Shown here: piece by piece, positions 53,963-64,000 of the stretch | Numbering within the stretch: the first letter of the stretch is position 1 | Layout: every line of letters begins with the position of its first letter | Origin: Panaeolus papilionaceus | Taxonomy: Eukaryota; Basidiomycota; Agaricomycetes; Agaricales | DNA: 64,000 nt | Assembly: GCA_015501605.1 (NCBI GenBank) | Contig: JADNRZ010000028.1 | Span: 186,001-250,000, forward strand | Direction: 5' to 3' | Made by a program: the position numbers and the translations under genes | Notes under the pieces: generated by a model | Databases searched by the model: none | The model's input: only the letters and a program-made list of their open reading frames with translations | Told to the model about the DNA's origin: nothing

Positions 53963-54924
53963 CCAGACTACCGCCTCATTGGACTCATTGTGGCGGATGA
54001 GGCGGATGGGGCGGACTGAGGCGGAATTTGTTCGTATTTGGACTCATCGCCTTGACCTTGTTTTCGAAACTATTAAGGTACTCTTTTGCACGGAGAATGG
54101 GCAATAAGAATGTCGGATGCCGTCCTGAGAGAGGTAAGGAACTTAAAAGAACCTAGAGCAGTAGTTTTCGTGATTTTGCACGCACCATCTAGTATGAGGG
54201 TCTTTTGATTTATTTTTTCCTGCCCACAGTTGAATCACAAACTGAAGTGTAGGAGGTTGTCCTATGTATATCAAAATTGTATAAAAATTAATTAATTACA
54301 GGAGAGAGAGAAGATGTGAATTTGACAGCACCGGTGGTTTTGGGGCCCAAGTTTACGAGCCACCACATGGCTCAGAGTTCTGATTCGAACTGAATGCCTG
54401 CTAATTGGGTTGAACAATCGACATTAAGTCATATGTTAATTCCATTTAACGTGCTCTCCAAATTTTAGACTACCCCGAGGCTCTGAGCAACCCAAATCAT
54501 GTCAACCTGGAGACAAGGGCAGAAAAGCATTATATTCTTGTACGGCTCGAAAACTCGATATCAGTGGCCAGAAATGAGTAGCGTTTTCTAGTTGTATTAC
54601 TAAATCTCAAGGTCACCGGCATTTTGTCTAATGGCTGCAAGTAATACCCTGATGTCACGACTCCGTAGTGGATGGTATGGTTGTAATTTTATGTGTCATT
54701 TTGCTAAAATTTGGCTTGCCCGCCATATATAAATAATGAAAATGTATCTGCCAGACAAATTTAAACATTTATTGGACTGGGAGTGTAGAAAAAATCAAGT
54801 CCCCATTCAAACCGCTACCCAGGCGTTTGGTGTGATTCGAAGAATTGGACAAGCGCTTTCGAATCACACTGATTTGTCAGACTGCCTCAACCGCCTCATC
54901 CGCCACAGTGAGGCGGCAGTCTGG
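53963..54924. mobile_element. Candidate foldback element with CCAGACT ends
   Basis: CCAGACTACCGCCTCA at the left faces TGAGGCGGCAGTCTGG at the right, one mismatch in 16. Further inside, GTGGCGGATGAGGCGG at about 53991 and its reverse complement near 54891 also pair. The interior (about 960 bp) is AT-rich without a clear gene. No matching target duplication was found, so the boundaries are tentative. Confidence 0.45.
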
Positions 54925-55244
54925 CTTCCGACCTTTTCTCCCTTATTCGGCGACCCCGCGCTGGCGCTCTGTCTCAGCGCCTGCACGATCCCCGATCCAT
55001 CGCCGTGATGAGCCGGTACAGGCGGGGCTTTGAAAATCGGCGTTCCATATCCTCTCCTCAACAAGCTTTATCGCGCCCCTCTCTCTCTGCACGGGCATTA
55101 AGCCTCTTACCCTCCATACCCCCCTCGAACCCCCTCGCTCATAATCAACTCTGGCAATCTCGGACTCTACGCAGCCCTCGCACCACCCCCAGTCTTACGA
55201 CCCAACCCCAATTTGCCTTGCCCTCCCAATGACGTTAATCTCCC

Positions 55245-55680
55245 CTTGTATGACGATCCCGCCTTGGGATGCACGAGGGCAGCGGCCTTTGGGCATTTGT
55301 CGGATTGGAGATAGAACATGGGGAGGAGGAACGAGGCAAGTGCGTCGAGGAGACAGTAGCGGAGTTCGTTGATATGTCGGAGTTCACCCTGATTAAACCG
55401 AGCGTTAGCCAGAGCTTTTCAAATGGAGAGAGGAAGAGAGAGAAGCAGGGGAGTAAGGTGTTGCAGAGGAGCATGAAAGGAAGAAGGATGCGACGGATGA
55501 GAGAAAAGGAGCCCACCATTACGTTTAAAAACTTGATGCGAATATGTCCCCGAAGATGGTGACTCTTCGGAATCTCACCGAGCAACTCGATGATTTGCGC
55601 CATGTGGTCTCGTCTTTGCCGTACTGCAACCCGGATACAGAGTCAAAGAGGCAGTCACTGCGTGTGATGAACTCGAAGAG
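55245..55680 (-). pseudogene. SR-protein kinase (SRPK-type) C-lobe fragment, frameshifted
   Basis: On the minus strand an acceptor CTAG at 55681 opens LFEFITRSDCLFDSVSGLQY-GKDE. After a one-base shift comes DHMAQIIELLGEIPKS, then in another frame SSGTYSHQVFKRNG. An intron ending TTTAATCAG follows, then GELRHINELRYCLLDALASF and LLPMFYLQSDKCPKAAALVH. The YGKDxDHMAQIIELLG, SGxYSxxxF and GELRHI motifs are those of SRPK/Dsk1-type kinases near the end of the kinase domain. The catalytic N-terminal part is absent. At least two frame changes make it a relic. Confidence 0.7.
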
Positions 55681-55689
55681 CTAGGTTAG

Positions 55690-56434
55690 ATGTGATGATA
55701 GAAAAGATATGATATATGAAAAGAGGATGAAGGAGGTACGACGAAAAAGACAAAGATAAAAGATTGAGAACGATGAAGAGAGATGGGAAGAATACATACG
55801 ATACAAGCTACACTCCATAAATCTGAACTAGGACGCCACTTTGCGCCTAAAATGAAGGGCAACGACTCCGTTGGCGAGTTTGAGCAGCATGAGGGACTTG
55901 ATCATAAAGGCGATAAAGGAGGGGGAGAATTAGGCCAGATCTATCTAGCCTTCTTAATCAAAACGACAGCGAGGGGCCAGTGGGATGCATCAGCGCTGTT
56001 ACCCAAGGATTGGTGGGCTCAACATATCCTAAACCTGGGCACAGAAAAGGAAAGTCGAGGGAGGAGGGCCTGAAGTGGTGGGTCCTACCCCAGCGCTTGA
56101 GGTAGCAGCACCTCCGCCGCGACCTTTCGGCCCTTCCTTGAGATCTGAGAAGTTAAAGCCAAAAAGTTGGAGGCATGCTTCGATCCATTCATAGCCGTTG
56201 GATTCCTTCTTGATTTCCTGGGCCGTACTGAAAAAACGACGATGTCGACAAATAATTCCGTTGTTGGGTGCAGACGAAAGACCGATGATAGAAGTTCGAT
56301 CCAATATTTGGCATTTTAAAACGTAAGCAAGGGAGAGATACAGCCAACAATGCGCGCCGATGGTCCTAAAAGTATACAAGACTGTTTAATGAACGCAGCC
56401 ATGGTTCATTTTACTTACTTCTAAGTTTCATATT
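55690..56434. other. No recognisable gene
   Basis: Short unassigned frames only. A 96-codon plus-strand frame at 55783-56073 and a minus-strand frame at 56029-56379 overlap each other and show no family motif. Confidence 0.3.
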
Positions 56435-56704
56435 CTACCCCTCCATTTCTTCAATATGGCCTCTCCTGCAGTTGTTTCTTGAACAGCGACGGAGAGAATA
56501 CCCGTCTAGTGGTCTTGTAAATGAGTGCATCTGGTGCGATATGTATGATTGAGGGTTGGAGATTAAGAGACCCGAAGTCCTGGAAAAACGAAGGAACGGA
56601 GTCTGAGATACTAAGCCGCCAATGCAGGTGACGATGATGACCGTCGTTGAGACGGACGATTGTATGATCTGATCTGCGGATGACTCGGAAGCAAAAAAGG
56701 GCAT
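56435..56704 (-). pseudogene. Fragment related to 19470-19625
   Basis: The minus-strand frame opens MPFFASESSADQIIQSSVST and contains VIIVTCIGGLVS and a Gly/Leu-rich continuation similar to the plus-strand fragment at 19.5 kb. It ends RRGHIEEMEG. It lies immediately upstream of duplicated block copy B, in opposite orientation to the WW-type gene. Function unknown. Confidence 0.35.
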
Positions 56705-56724
56705 GATTCTTTTAATAGCACATT

Positions 56725-59700
56725 GTGAATATCATAATCGCAACTCTACTTTAAAAGCTGCTGGAGATACATTGATGATATATAGCGAGTGTGCTCCTTG
56801 TTGGAAGACGGAGTCAACCTTGAGCTGCCTGCACTCTTCACTCAAATCGACGGGGTATGACCTTTTTCAAACTCCGACATATTGACGGAAGTAACGATTC
56901 AATTCCCAGCTCCTGATCATGGCTCCAATATCATTCAAAATGCTCAACCTTGCTGGATTTCTCTAAACTGCTGGGCCAATTTACAAACTTTTATTCATGG
57001 TGCATCACCTGGTGGCAGATTGACTGCGTGAGTTACACGTCTTGTAACTAGGGAGGAAAGCTCTGCATGGATGTGTCAGTTGCGGAACTTCTACCAGCTG
57101 GTGCATCGCCCTCGCCCTCATCCCGGAACTTTGGACTTGGTGGTGATATGTTATTCAGCTAGAGCTTTGGTGAGTGAGTTATATAAACTGAATTTTTAAT
57201 ATGTATATATATATTCAATTCTTACTCAACTCTCAAACAGGATAGCGAGAATACGACCTCGGCGGGAGGAGTCATGAGGCGAGCGTCCACTGTCATTACC
57301 ATGTCCAACACCATGACACCACCCCATACCTCGTCTGAGGATAAAAGTGATATTCTGTCACTCAGATGCAGTTCGTCGAGGACATCGCTTACCCAGTCAC
57401 TTTTTGGTAGTGGTGGATCCAAGAACGTGGACGTTCCTGCTCCTCTGATCGCAGAGAGCCCGTCCAGGGAATGAGAAGCTACCAGCGGAGAGTCGTTTAA
57501 TAAGGATGATGCAGGACTTGGTCCTTCTCCTCTCACCAAAAACCCATCTGGTACACCCACAGAAGCCGACACTTCCACCTCTATATCTACCCCTGCCCCA
57601 CCGCCTCCTCAAGAGAGGGAAATGGATACCACAGCTCCAGCACTCGTCGACTCGTCTGCTGGAAATCATGGCGCTTTCAAGGACAAGCTCGACAACGACA
57701 CTCATGGTGGCGCGGTGTCTGATCCATTTGCATCCCCACCACCCGCTCCTCAGGTTGTCACGGAGACACCTCAGCCTCTTGCTCCTGAGACGATCCCCAC
57801 AACTCGTCTCCAGCTCCTGTTCCCATTCCTCCTGCATTTTCTCCCGCAGTTGACAGTAGAATTCTATTGCACCTGCACCTGCTGCGTCATCCTACGTCTC
57901 GCCACCACCTTCCATCCCCGTTTCTCGTGCGCCAAGTGTCGTGCCAGCTCAAATGTTGAGGGCACCTTCAGCTGAACCACCTGTGCCCTCTGAACCCATT
58001 TCACGTGCTTCCTCCGATTACGGTTACGTGCCACCTCCAGTGATTGAGCCTGTATCTCGTGTTCCGTCCAACCAACCACCCGCTTTCCATCCCCGTTTCT
58101 CCTGCTCCTTCCAACTCACCTCGACCTCAACCCACTCATTCTGTCCCTGTTTCAAGGGTTTCATCTCAACAACCACGTGCACCGACCAACATCTCTCGTG
58201 CCCCCTCTAAACAGCCCACTACACCCACTGTTCCCGTAACACGAGAACCCTCTCAAGAACCCAGCATCGCCGTCACTGTAGCTCCCACTCCTATCACTCA
58301 ACCTGCGTCATCTGAGGCCGCTGAGACATTTCCTAACCCCCATCCCGAATTCACGCTCACTCTTGCCTCACCCTTTGAGTCACCAGCTCCTCCTTTTCCC
58401 ATCGTTCCTCAAGTTATGCCTCAGGCAGATCCTTACTCCAACTCTTTCGCTGATCTATACGCAGGGCACGATATCTGGGGAGTAGCGGTGACCAATCCCA
58501 AGTTTGAACGCAGTGCACCTATCCCTTCAATTCCCGTCCCTGTTCCTGTTCAACCAGCACCTCAATCCCGAGTTGAGGCGAAGAAACTTGAACCAGAGGT
58601 TCGCGTCGACCCATGGGGTGTGCTCTCTGTTTCAACCGCGATTATTGGTGCGGGTGCAGTCGGGATGGATAGGGTGGCGAATTTGTCCAAGGAGAGCAGG
58701 AAGTCGGGGAAACCGTATGCTAGCTGTTGCTGCTGCTGCTGTTCCTGTTAGTCTGGAGGTTGGCCAGCAGGCTTAGTAAATTGCGGGTGTGGGGGTGAGC
58801 GATGTACTCGCGAGCCTAGTGTTCGGTGAGCTGAGGTTCTATGTTGTTTTATTTAAGCTTGAACTCATGTTTTGTTTAAGCATGCCTAATCCGCATGATC
58901 GTAGCACTGCAGCGTCAACTACGGTCGATTTTGCGGACCCGCTCTTGCATCCTGGTCCTATAGCTGGTCAAGAACAGCCACGTCACAATCAAGGGGAGAT
59001 GGCTATTCCAAGGTTTGTGCTTTTCCTATTCATCTTATCACAAATATTCGTTTTCTAACGCGAATATTAATATTATCTCAGACCTGAGCCGACTATGAGC
59101 ATGATTGTCATCGGCAGCAAGGGCTGACACGAGGACCACCCAATCATTTTCATGCCTCTTGCCACCTTTCCAAGAAGTGGTGTTAGGAAAATACCTCTTG
59201 TCACAACGATCTTAGACGACGTGAGTATCTCGCCTTTCCCTCATCTTCTATCACCCCACGTTTTCAACTAATCGCTCATTTCATTACTCGTTTAGCGAAT
59301 GCACCCAACTCCTCTCTTCCCAACTCGAGGATGTCAAGAGTATTCTTCAATGCCCGTCCAGTACCTGTTCCTGTCCCTTCCTATCCCACTACCATTGCTC
59401 ACGTCGACGTCTTCCCCCTCGCTGGATTGTCTGCTCTGCCCCAATCAAGAACAGGGCTACTCGTCCAAAACTATGTCCAACCTCGCAGCCGAAAGGCACT
59501 CACGGATCCTCACATCCCAACTCCAACCCCGCCTGCACTTGCATGAGTGGTTGGAGTACCATCTCCCTGATGGGATGTTTTACTACGTTCACCCTACGTG
59601 TAAACTCGTTACAGACCTCAACTTGAGGCGAGACGGGGTGTTGGATCGGGTTACTGCGTGGATGGATGAAGATGGAAGGGAGGATGAGAGTGTGGGTGTG

Positions 59701-59736
59701 TGCGTTGAAGGGTGGATTGTAGAGTGCGTAGATGGA
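56725..59736. repeat. 3,012-bp segmental duplication, copy B
   Basis: Partner of 13139-16150. Only one substitution was seen, and the right boundary with diverged sequence is abrupt. Confidence 0.92.
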
Positions 59737-61057
59737 TTGGGAAGGAACAAAGTGACGACAAAGAGGTCCGAGAGGGACCCACGTGCAGTGGTCCTGGGGC
59801 ATTATTGGGTTGGTCACCATGCTCCTTTCATGGTGAGGGATGAAGGGGTGTTGCTACCCCTGGACATGGTAATGGGTATGGAAACGGACATGGGAGCTAT
59901 AATTATGGGTATGGAGGCGTTAGGACGGGAGGAGGGCCGACAGGGAAGAGGCAGTCGATGTTGCGGAATGGGAATGCGAGTAGGAGGAGTGATGATGATT
60001 GTAAGTCTTCCTCTTATCGTTCAATATTTCAATACAGGTTATTGACGTTCTATATTGGTAGAACTTGACATGGAGTACAAGTATTGGACGTCCATGGAAG
60101 CTCACCCTGCGCATACTACTTTTACACCTCTTGCAAAGGCTGAAGCCATAGAGGTTCCTACTTCGACATGGACGGATCGCCTGCTTCCCTCTCATCGTTC
60201 CATTCCACCCTCATTCAATCCGGAAAAATGCAACGAGCTCGGTACGTTGTTGACGTCATTTGGCCCTGGTACGTTTACCTCATTTAAATGTACTTCAGCA
60301 TACTAATCATAAGCCTCGGACAGAACAGACGAAAACGGGATTGAAACACGCATCATCTCGCGTATCCTCATCCGCGTCGCCCTCTGGTGTCAGACCTACT
60401 TCCGCCCACCCAAAGCCCGCCTGATCGACGCACAACTACACGCCTCCAACGACCTAGTCTCTTCCAACCAAGACCGTTCCACCTTCAATATCGTCAAAAC
60501 TGTCACGGCGTACCTCTTACTCAGGATTCTATATCTCTTTGCTGAGAATACGAATACGAGCAGTAATTCAAGGTTGAATCCTGTCCTTATTGTAGGAGGG
60601 GTTTCCTGTATCTTCGTAAGTTTCCTTCTTTCTCATCTTGTCACATACATTAAAGTGCTTCGTATACAGGCTGCCATCATCCCCAGCACCTCCGTCACAT
60701 TCCTCCCCATCCCCACATTCTCCTACTTCTCTCGTGCCTCTATCTTCATGTCTCTCGCTCTGCTGTCATTGGCTACGACTGGTATTGGGATCCTGTGTCA
60801 TAAATCAGAGCTGAAGGATTCGTCGTCGTCGTAGATGTCGAGTCAAGGGCACGGGTTCAAACAGGAGAGGAGGATTACTACTAGACGAATCTCCCTTGTC
60901 ATGTATATATCTCCTCGTTTTCTGTGCTACGGTCTATCTTTCTTTTTGGCCTGTACTCTCATCCTTTCTGCCCCGATGGTTTTGCTTTCATATTCTGTCA
61001 TCGCATTCCTTATGACAATTATCGCTCATACGAGTCCCCCACAACTTCTACCCTGCT
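57274..61057 (+). pseudogene. WW-domain/transmembrane family gene, copy B, degraded
   Basis: The first 2.4 kb is the same broken coding sequence as copy A, with the same TGA codons (near 57472 and 59126) and the same frame changes. After 59736 it diverges from copy A and is better preserved. VELDMEYKYWTSMEAHPAHT lies near 60065. Then comes one long exon reading GIETRIISRILIRVALWCQT, STFNIVKTVTAYLLLRILYL and LNPVLIVGGVSCIF, and after a GTAAGT..CAG intron AAIIPSTSVTFLPIPTFSYF and further membrane helices. TCG to TAG occurs near 60832, where copy A still reads SSSM. The last helix exon (LVLSAPMVLLSYSVIAFLMT, about 60960) lacks a good acceptor. It is probably not functional. Confidence 0.6.
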
Positions 61058-61065
61058 AGGTTAGA

Positions 61066-61195
61066 CTCCCCCCTGCCAAACTGTTGTCCCTCCTTCCCTC
61101 CCGTGTCTTAAAACCCTATAGCTATGGGGTTTCTCCTGCCAAATCGTTTGTCCCTCCATCCCTCTACATCGTCTTAAAACCCTCCCTTTCCTTTT
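61066..61195. repeat. Tandem duplication, about 70-75 bp unit
   Basis: CTGCCAAA(C/T)(T/C)GTTTGTCCCTCC-like sequence followed by GTCTTAAAACCCT occurs twice, starting near 61073 and 61137. The two copies differ by small indels. Confidence 0.5.
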
Positions 61196-62763
61196 GGTAG
61201 ATAGCCCACTTGGTAGTTTGTATATCAACTGCATGCTAGCTTACTGTTCAAGTTTGAATCTCTGCTGTCCTCTCCAGATTCAGTATGTGCTCTCATTTTG
61301 GTTTTTTTCTCGTCTCAGCAATGTCCCAGTGCCGCCAGCCGTGTCTGTGTGGGTTTCAACATGTCTCAGTTGTCAAACAGTCGTTCTACATGGCTACCGT
61401 TGTTGGCGTTCATGATCAGTCGCCGCTGTCATCAGTTTGGGCTCATTCAGCCCTAGTCATCGTATTTTCAGCTCCAGTCGACCAGTGTCGCCGTCATCAA
61501 TGGTCCCTTCAGTTGTAATTATTCCACTTTGTACATCCCATCGATATCGACACATCGCCGATGCTATATGTCCCAGTGGAACCATTGCCCATTTCACGAG
61601 TCATCAGCATCGGTACAAGAGATTTACCAAGTTTTTCAGAATGCTGTTCAAATGGGTGGCATAGTTCTTCCACCTCATCCTCTCGTTATCCAACTTTCCG
61701 AAGGTGCCCATGTCAAATGAATGTTTTCGATTCATATTTGCGTACTTTTATGTAGGGGTTCGGTATCAATGACACAGTTTCAGAATGTACGGGGGAATGG
61801 AGGGATGTCCCTAGGCGTTATGATTGCCACAAGCACACCCCTGTGTTAGGTCAGGACTACATGCCCTAGTGGTATTGAAATATCGAATGTACAACCTTGA
61901 TAAGGGTTTCGCTCTTAAACATGGATCAGTAGATGAGATCACGAATGGGGTAAGACGAGTCAAGGTGTGAAGATAATAAGTTGTTTGGGGTATGGGAATG
62001 GAATAGAGGGTGAACAGAATGGAATGCATGAGTAATATAAAGGCCACACTACTCAAGAAGACTGTAACACCAAGATTGAGCTGATGAGGAAAAAAATACG
62101 GGGGACGTTGTCCATTAGAGCGCAGTGTAAATAAACAGTCGACAAAGAGATATGGAAGAGAGACAGGGGGATGGAATGTTGAGGGGCCCGGAGGAGAGAA
62201 ATAAATGTGAAGATATGGTAATGATACGAACGCTACTTTCAAAATCGAGTAGGTCAGATGGGAGCGCTAGCGTTGAAAGTCGAACCAAGAAGATATTGGA
62301 GCTCCAAGGGACAGTATATTTTCATGCTCTACTACAACTCCAGGACGGTTAGGCGAAAGAACATCCATCTCCACGAAGAAAGAACGAAAGAGCCAGAGTC
62401 CTCACGTCAACGCGAGTCTACAATGACATCTCTGAATTTCTTCACGGGTACCCATACTAAATTATTAAACTACGAAAAATCCGAGTTTAAAATATATCCA
62501 ACCGAGAGAGACGACAACAAGACGATTGAATTCCGCTTTTACATCACATTCAATTAGTCTAGCTAGTAGACTTTATCTATACCCAACAGGAAGCTAACGC
62601 TTCGTACGACACAAAAAGATAATGTTTTTGAACCAGTGCTTCCAACACGAAGCCAATGTTCTCCTGAAAAGCATCAACCAAGTCAAACACGGCATCATTG
62701 TTGAACTCAACTCACAAAACCTACATCGCCGTTCACCTAAGCTCCTAAAACCTTCACCCCCAC
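61196..62763. other. No firm gene
   Basis: Short frames at 61194-61755 lack motifs. A 99-codon plus-strand frame at 62258-62557 (ends TIEFRFYITFN) is lysine- and glutamate-rich and could be a small gene or chance. I see nothing else. Confidence 0.25.
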
Positions 62764-63190
62764 TCAATGCCCGTTAACGAAAACAGCAGCCATGCCCAAC
62801 CCACTTCCGATACACATACTCGTCACAAACACCCTTCCTCCTGTCTGCTTCGCAACCTATCGCGCTCCGGTACATCCAAGCGGGTGTCCAATCGCAATCG
62901 CACCATCATTCAAATTCACCTTCTCATACGGGATCTTGAGATGTTCAACGCTCATCACCACCTGACTAGCAAAAGCCTCATTGATCTCGAAGAAATTGAT
63001 ATCGGAGAGGGTGAGGCTGGTAACTTGGAGGACGCGGAGGATGATAAAGGCGGGGCCGATACTCATGACGCGTGGGGCAACACCGATGGTGGCAGAGTTG
63101 ACATATTTGCCAATGATGGGGGAGGTCGAGACGCTGAGCGACAGAGCAGCGCGTGAGGACGACAGCCGTCAGAGACTTGGGAGGCATTAC
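62764..63190 (-). pseudogene. 3-ketoacyl-CoA thiolase (POT1-type) C-terminal relic
   Basis: On the minus strand a CCCCAG acceptor at 63191 opens NASQVSDG. After a frame change it reads AVVLTRCSVAQRLDLP, and after another IIGKYVNSATIGVAPRVMSI. It continues DINFFEINEAFASQ, VNLNDGAIAIGHPLGCTGAR, a TAG where a glutamine is expected, then VFVTSMCIGSGLGMAAVFVN and a stop at 62764. FEINEAFASQ, the GHPLGCTGAR histidine loop and the C-x-G active-site cysteine are diagnostic for the degradative thiolase family of beta-oxidation. Two frameshifts, a nonsense codon and loss of several residues after GAR show it is dead. The N-terminal half is not present; 63200-64000 is purine-rich and non-coding. Confidence 0.8.
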
Positions 63191-64000
63191 CTGGGGAAAT
63201 ACGAGTCAGTATAAGTCGATAAAGGATGAAATTTGAATGCAGGGAGGGGTGAAAGATTGCGTGTAGGTAAAAGAACGAAAGAAGGGAGAAGAGAAGGGAG
63301 TGATGAAGGGCCAAGAAGTGGGAATATGCAATGATAGAATGAATAAAGAAAAAATAAATAAAATGTAGAGAAAACGCGACACGACAAGATGGATACGCGC
63401 GTGGAGAGAGGGTTGGACTGAAGAAAATACGAGTTTAAACCTGAGGAACGGTGTTAAAGGGAGGAGTGGAGGGAGTACGAGGAAGAAAGCGAGGAGTAAA
63501 GAAATGAGGACCTGCATGAACGAGTCAGGGGGTAGGAGGGAAAAGGATGGAGGGAGTGGTGAAAAGAAACGATGTGTGTATGGGAAAGAATGGGGAAGCG
63601 AGAAGGTAGGAAAAAAGATGAGGAAACGGGGATAAACGTGCGAATGAGTGAAGTGGTAGGAAGAGAACTGAAAAAACTGAGGATGTGAGGAAAGGAAACG
63701 GATAAATCCTCATAGTATAGTAAAATCGGGGTGCACCACCAACAATAGGAGCAGAGCAGAGTAAGATAAATAAAAATGAAAATATAGGAGACGACGCGAC
63801 AAAAAACATGCACAATCATGATGAAGGCGAGAAGAGAGTAACATGTTGGAGGTACACACATAGAGGAAAACGATGTGTATTAAAAGAATAAAATAAATAG
63901 AAACTTAGAATGAGGGGTTAAAGGGATAAAAAAACGCTTGGTGGGAACACATGTACAAATGGCAGGAAAAAGAGGATAAAGCGATGAAAAGTAAACGAAA
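63191..64000. other. Purine-rich strand, no gene seen
   Basis: The plus strand is markedly A/G-rich, so long pyrimidine-rich minus-strand frames appear (Ser/Phe/Leu-rich) that look like chance. No motif or splice structure was found. Confidence 0.4.

Noticed and set aside
54375..54420. Inverse T-arm-like TTCGAATC on the minus strand
   Set aside because: Flanking bases do not form the five-pair T stem or a cloverleaf.
63191..63861. Long Ser/Phe/Leu-rich minus-strand frames
   Set aside because: They follow from strand purine bias; no start context, introns or family motif.

Overview
The window looks like a transposon-rich accessory region of a filamentous basidiomycete, probably an Agaricomycete. 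The evidence is introns of 50-150 nt with GT..AG ends, a chromodomain Ty3 element, a tyrosine-recombinase (Ngaro-type) retrotransposon of the kind common in mushrooms, and proteins of mushroom-type families (a nuclease-kinase fusion, WW/transmembrane proteins, an OrsD/DUF3505-type protein). There are no bacterial operons, CRISPR arrays or rRNA genes. No tRNA gene was found by eye.

Layout. 0-8 kb holds decayed pieces of cellular genes: a pyruvate dehydrogenase kinase fragment, an MFS transporter with a nonsense codon, and Ser/Pro-rich debris. 8-9.7 kb is AT-rich repeat-like DNA. 9.8-13 kb carries two plausible plus-strand genes, the second a clean three-exon PD-(D/E)XK nuclease plus kinase fusion of 558 aa. 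13.1-17.4 kb is a dead WW/transmembrane-protein gene; its first 3.0 kb recurs almost base for base at 56.7-59.7 kb. 19.9-24.8 kb (minus strand) holds a Crypton-like GCR1_C fragment and a multi-exon OrsD/DUF3505 plus tyrosine-recombinase-like gene. 25-31 kb has nothing I can name. 31.5-34.85 kb is a crippled ABCC transporter.

From 35.5 to 47.5 kb lies one intron-rich minus-strand gene of unknown family. Its exon phases fit together along the stretches I could join. It has been hit by several elements: a fresh Ty3 chromovirus (40,978-47,235, 405-bp LTRs with no visible difference, GATAG target duplication), a 399-bp hAT-type MITE with a perfect 8-bp duplication inside an exon, a third MITE-like element, and two related palindromic elements that exactly fill two introns (introner-like). 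47.8-53.7 kb is a nested pair: a non-autonomous element with 17-bp terminal inverted repeats and an 8-bp target duplication (CCTCAACC), split by a structurally complete Ngaro-type retrotransposon with split direct repeats and open Gag, RT/RNase H and recombinase frames. 54-61 kb holds an SRPK kinase relic and the second WW-gene copy. 62.8-63.2 kb is a 3-ketoacyl-CoA thiolase relic.

The mobile elements here look young and intact, while most recognisable cellular genes are truncated or frameshifted. This fits a heterochromatic or accessory compartment where genes are duplicated, copied after death, and used as insertion targets. All gene models come from reading by eye. Frameshifts could in part be assembly errors, and family names rest on remembered motifs rather than searches.
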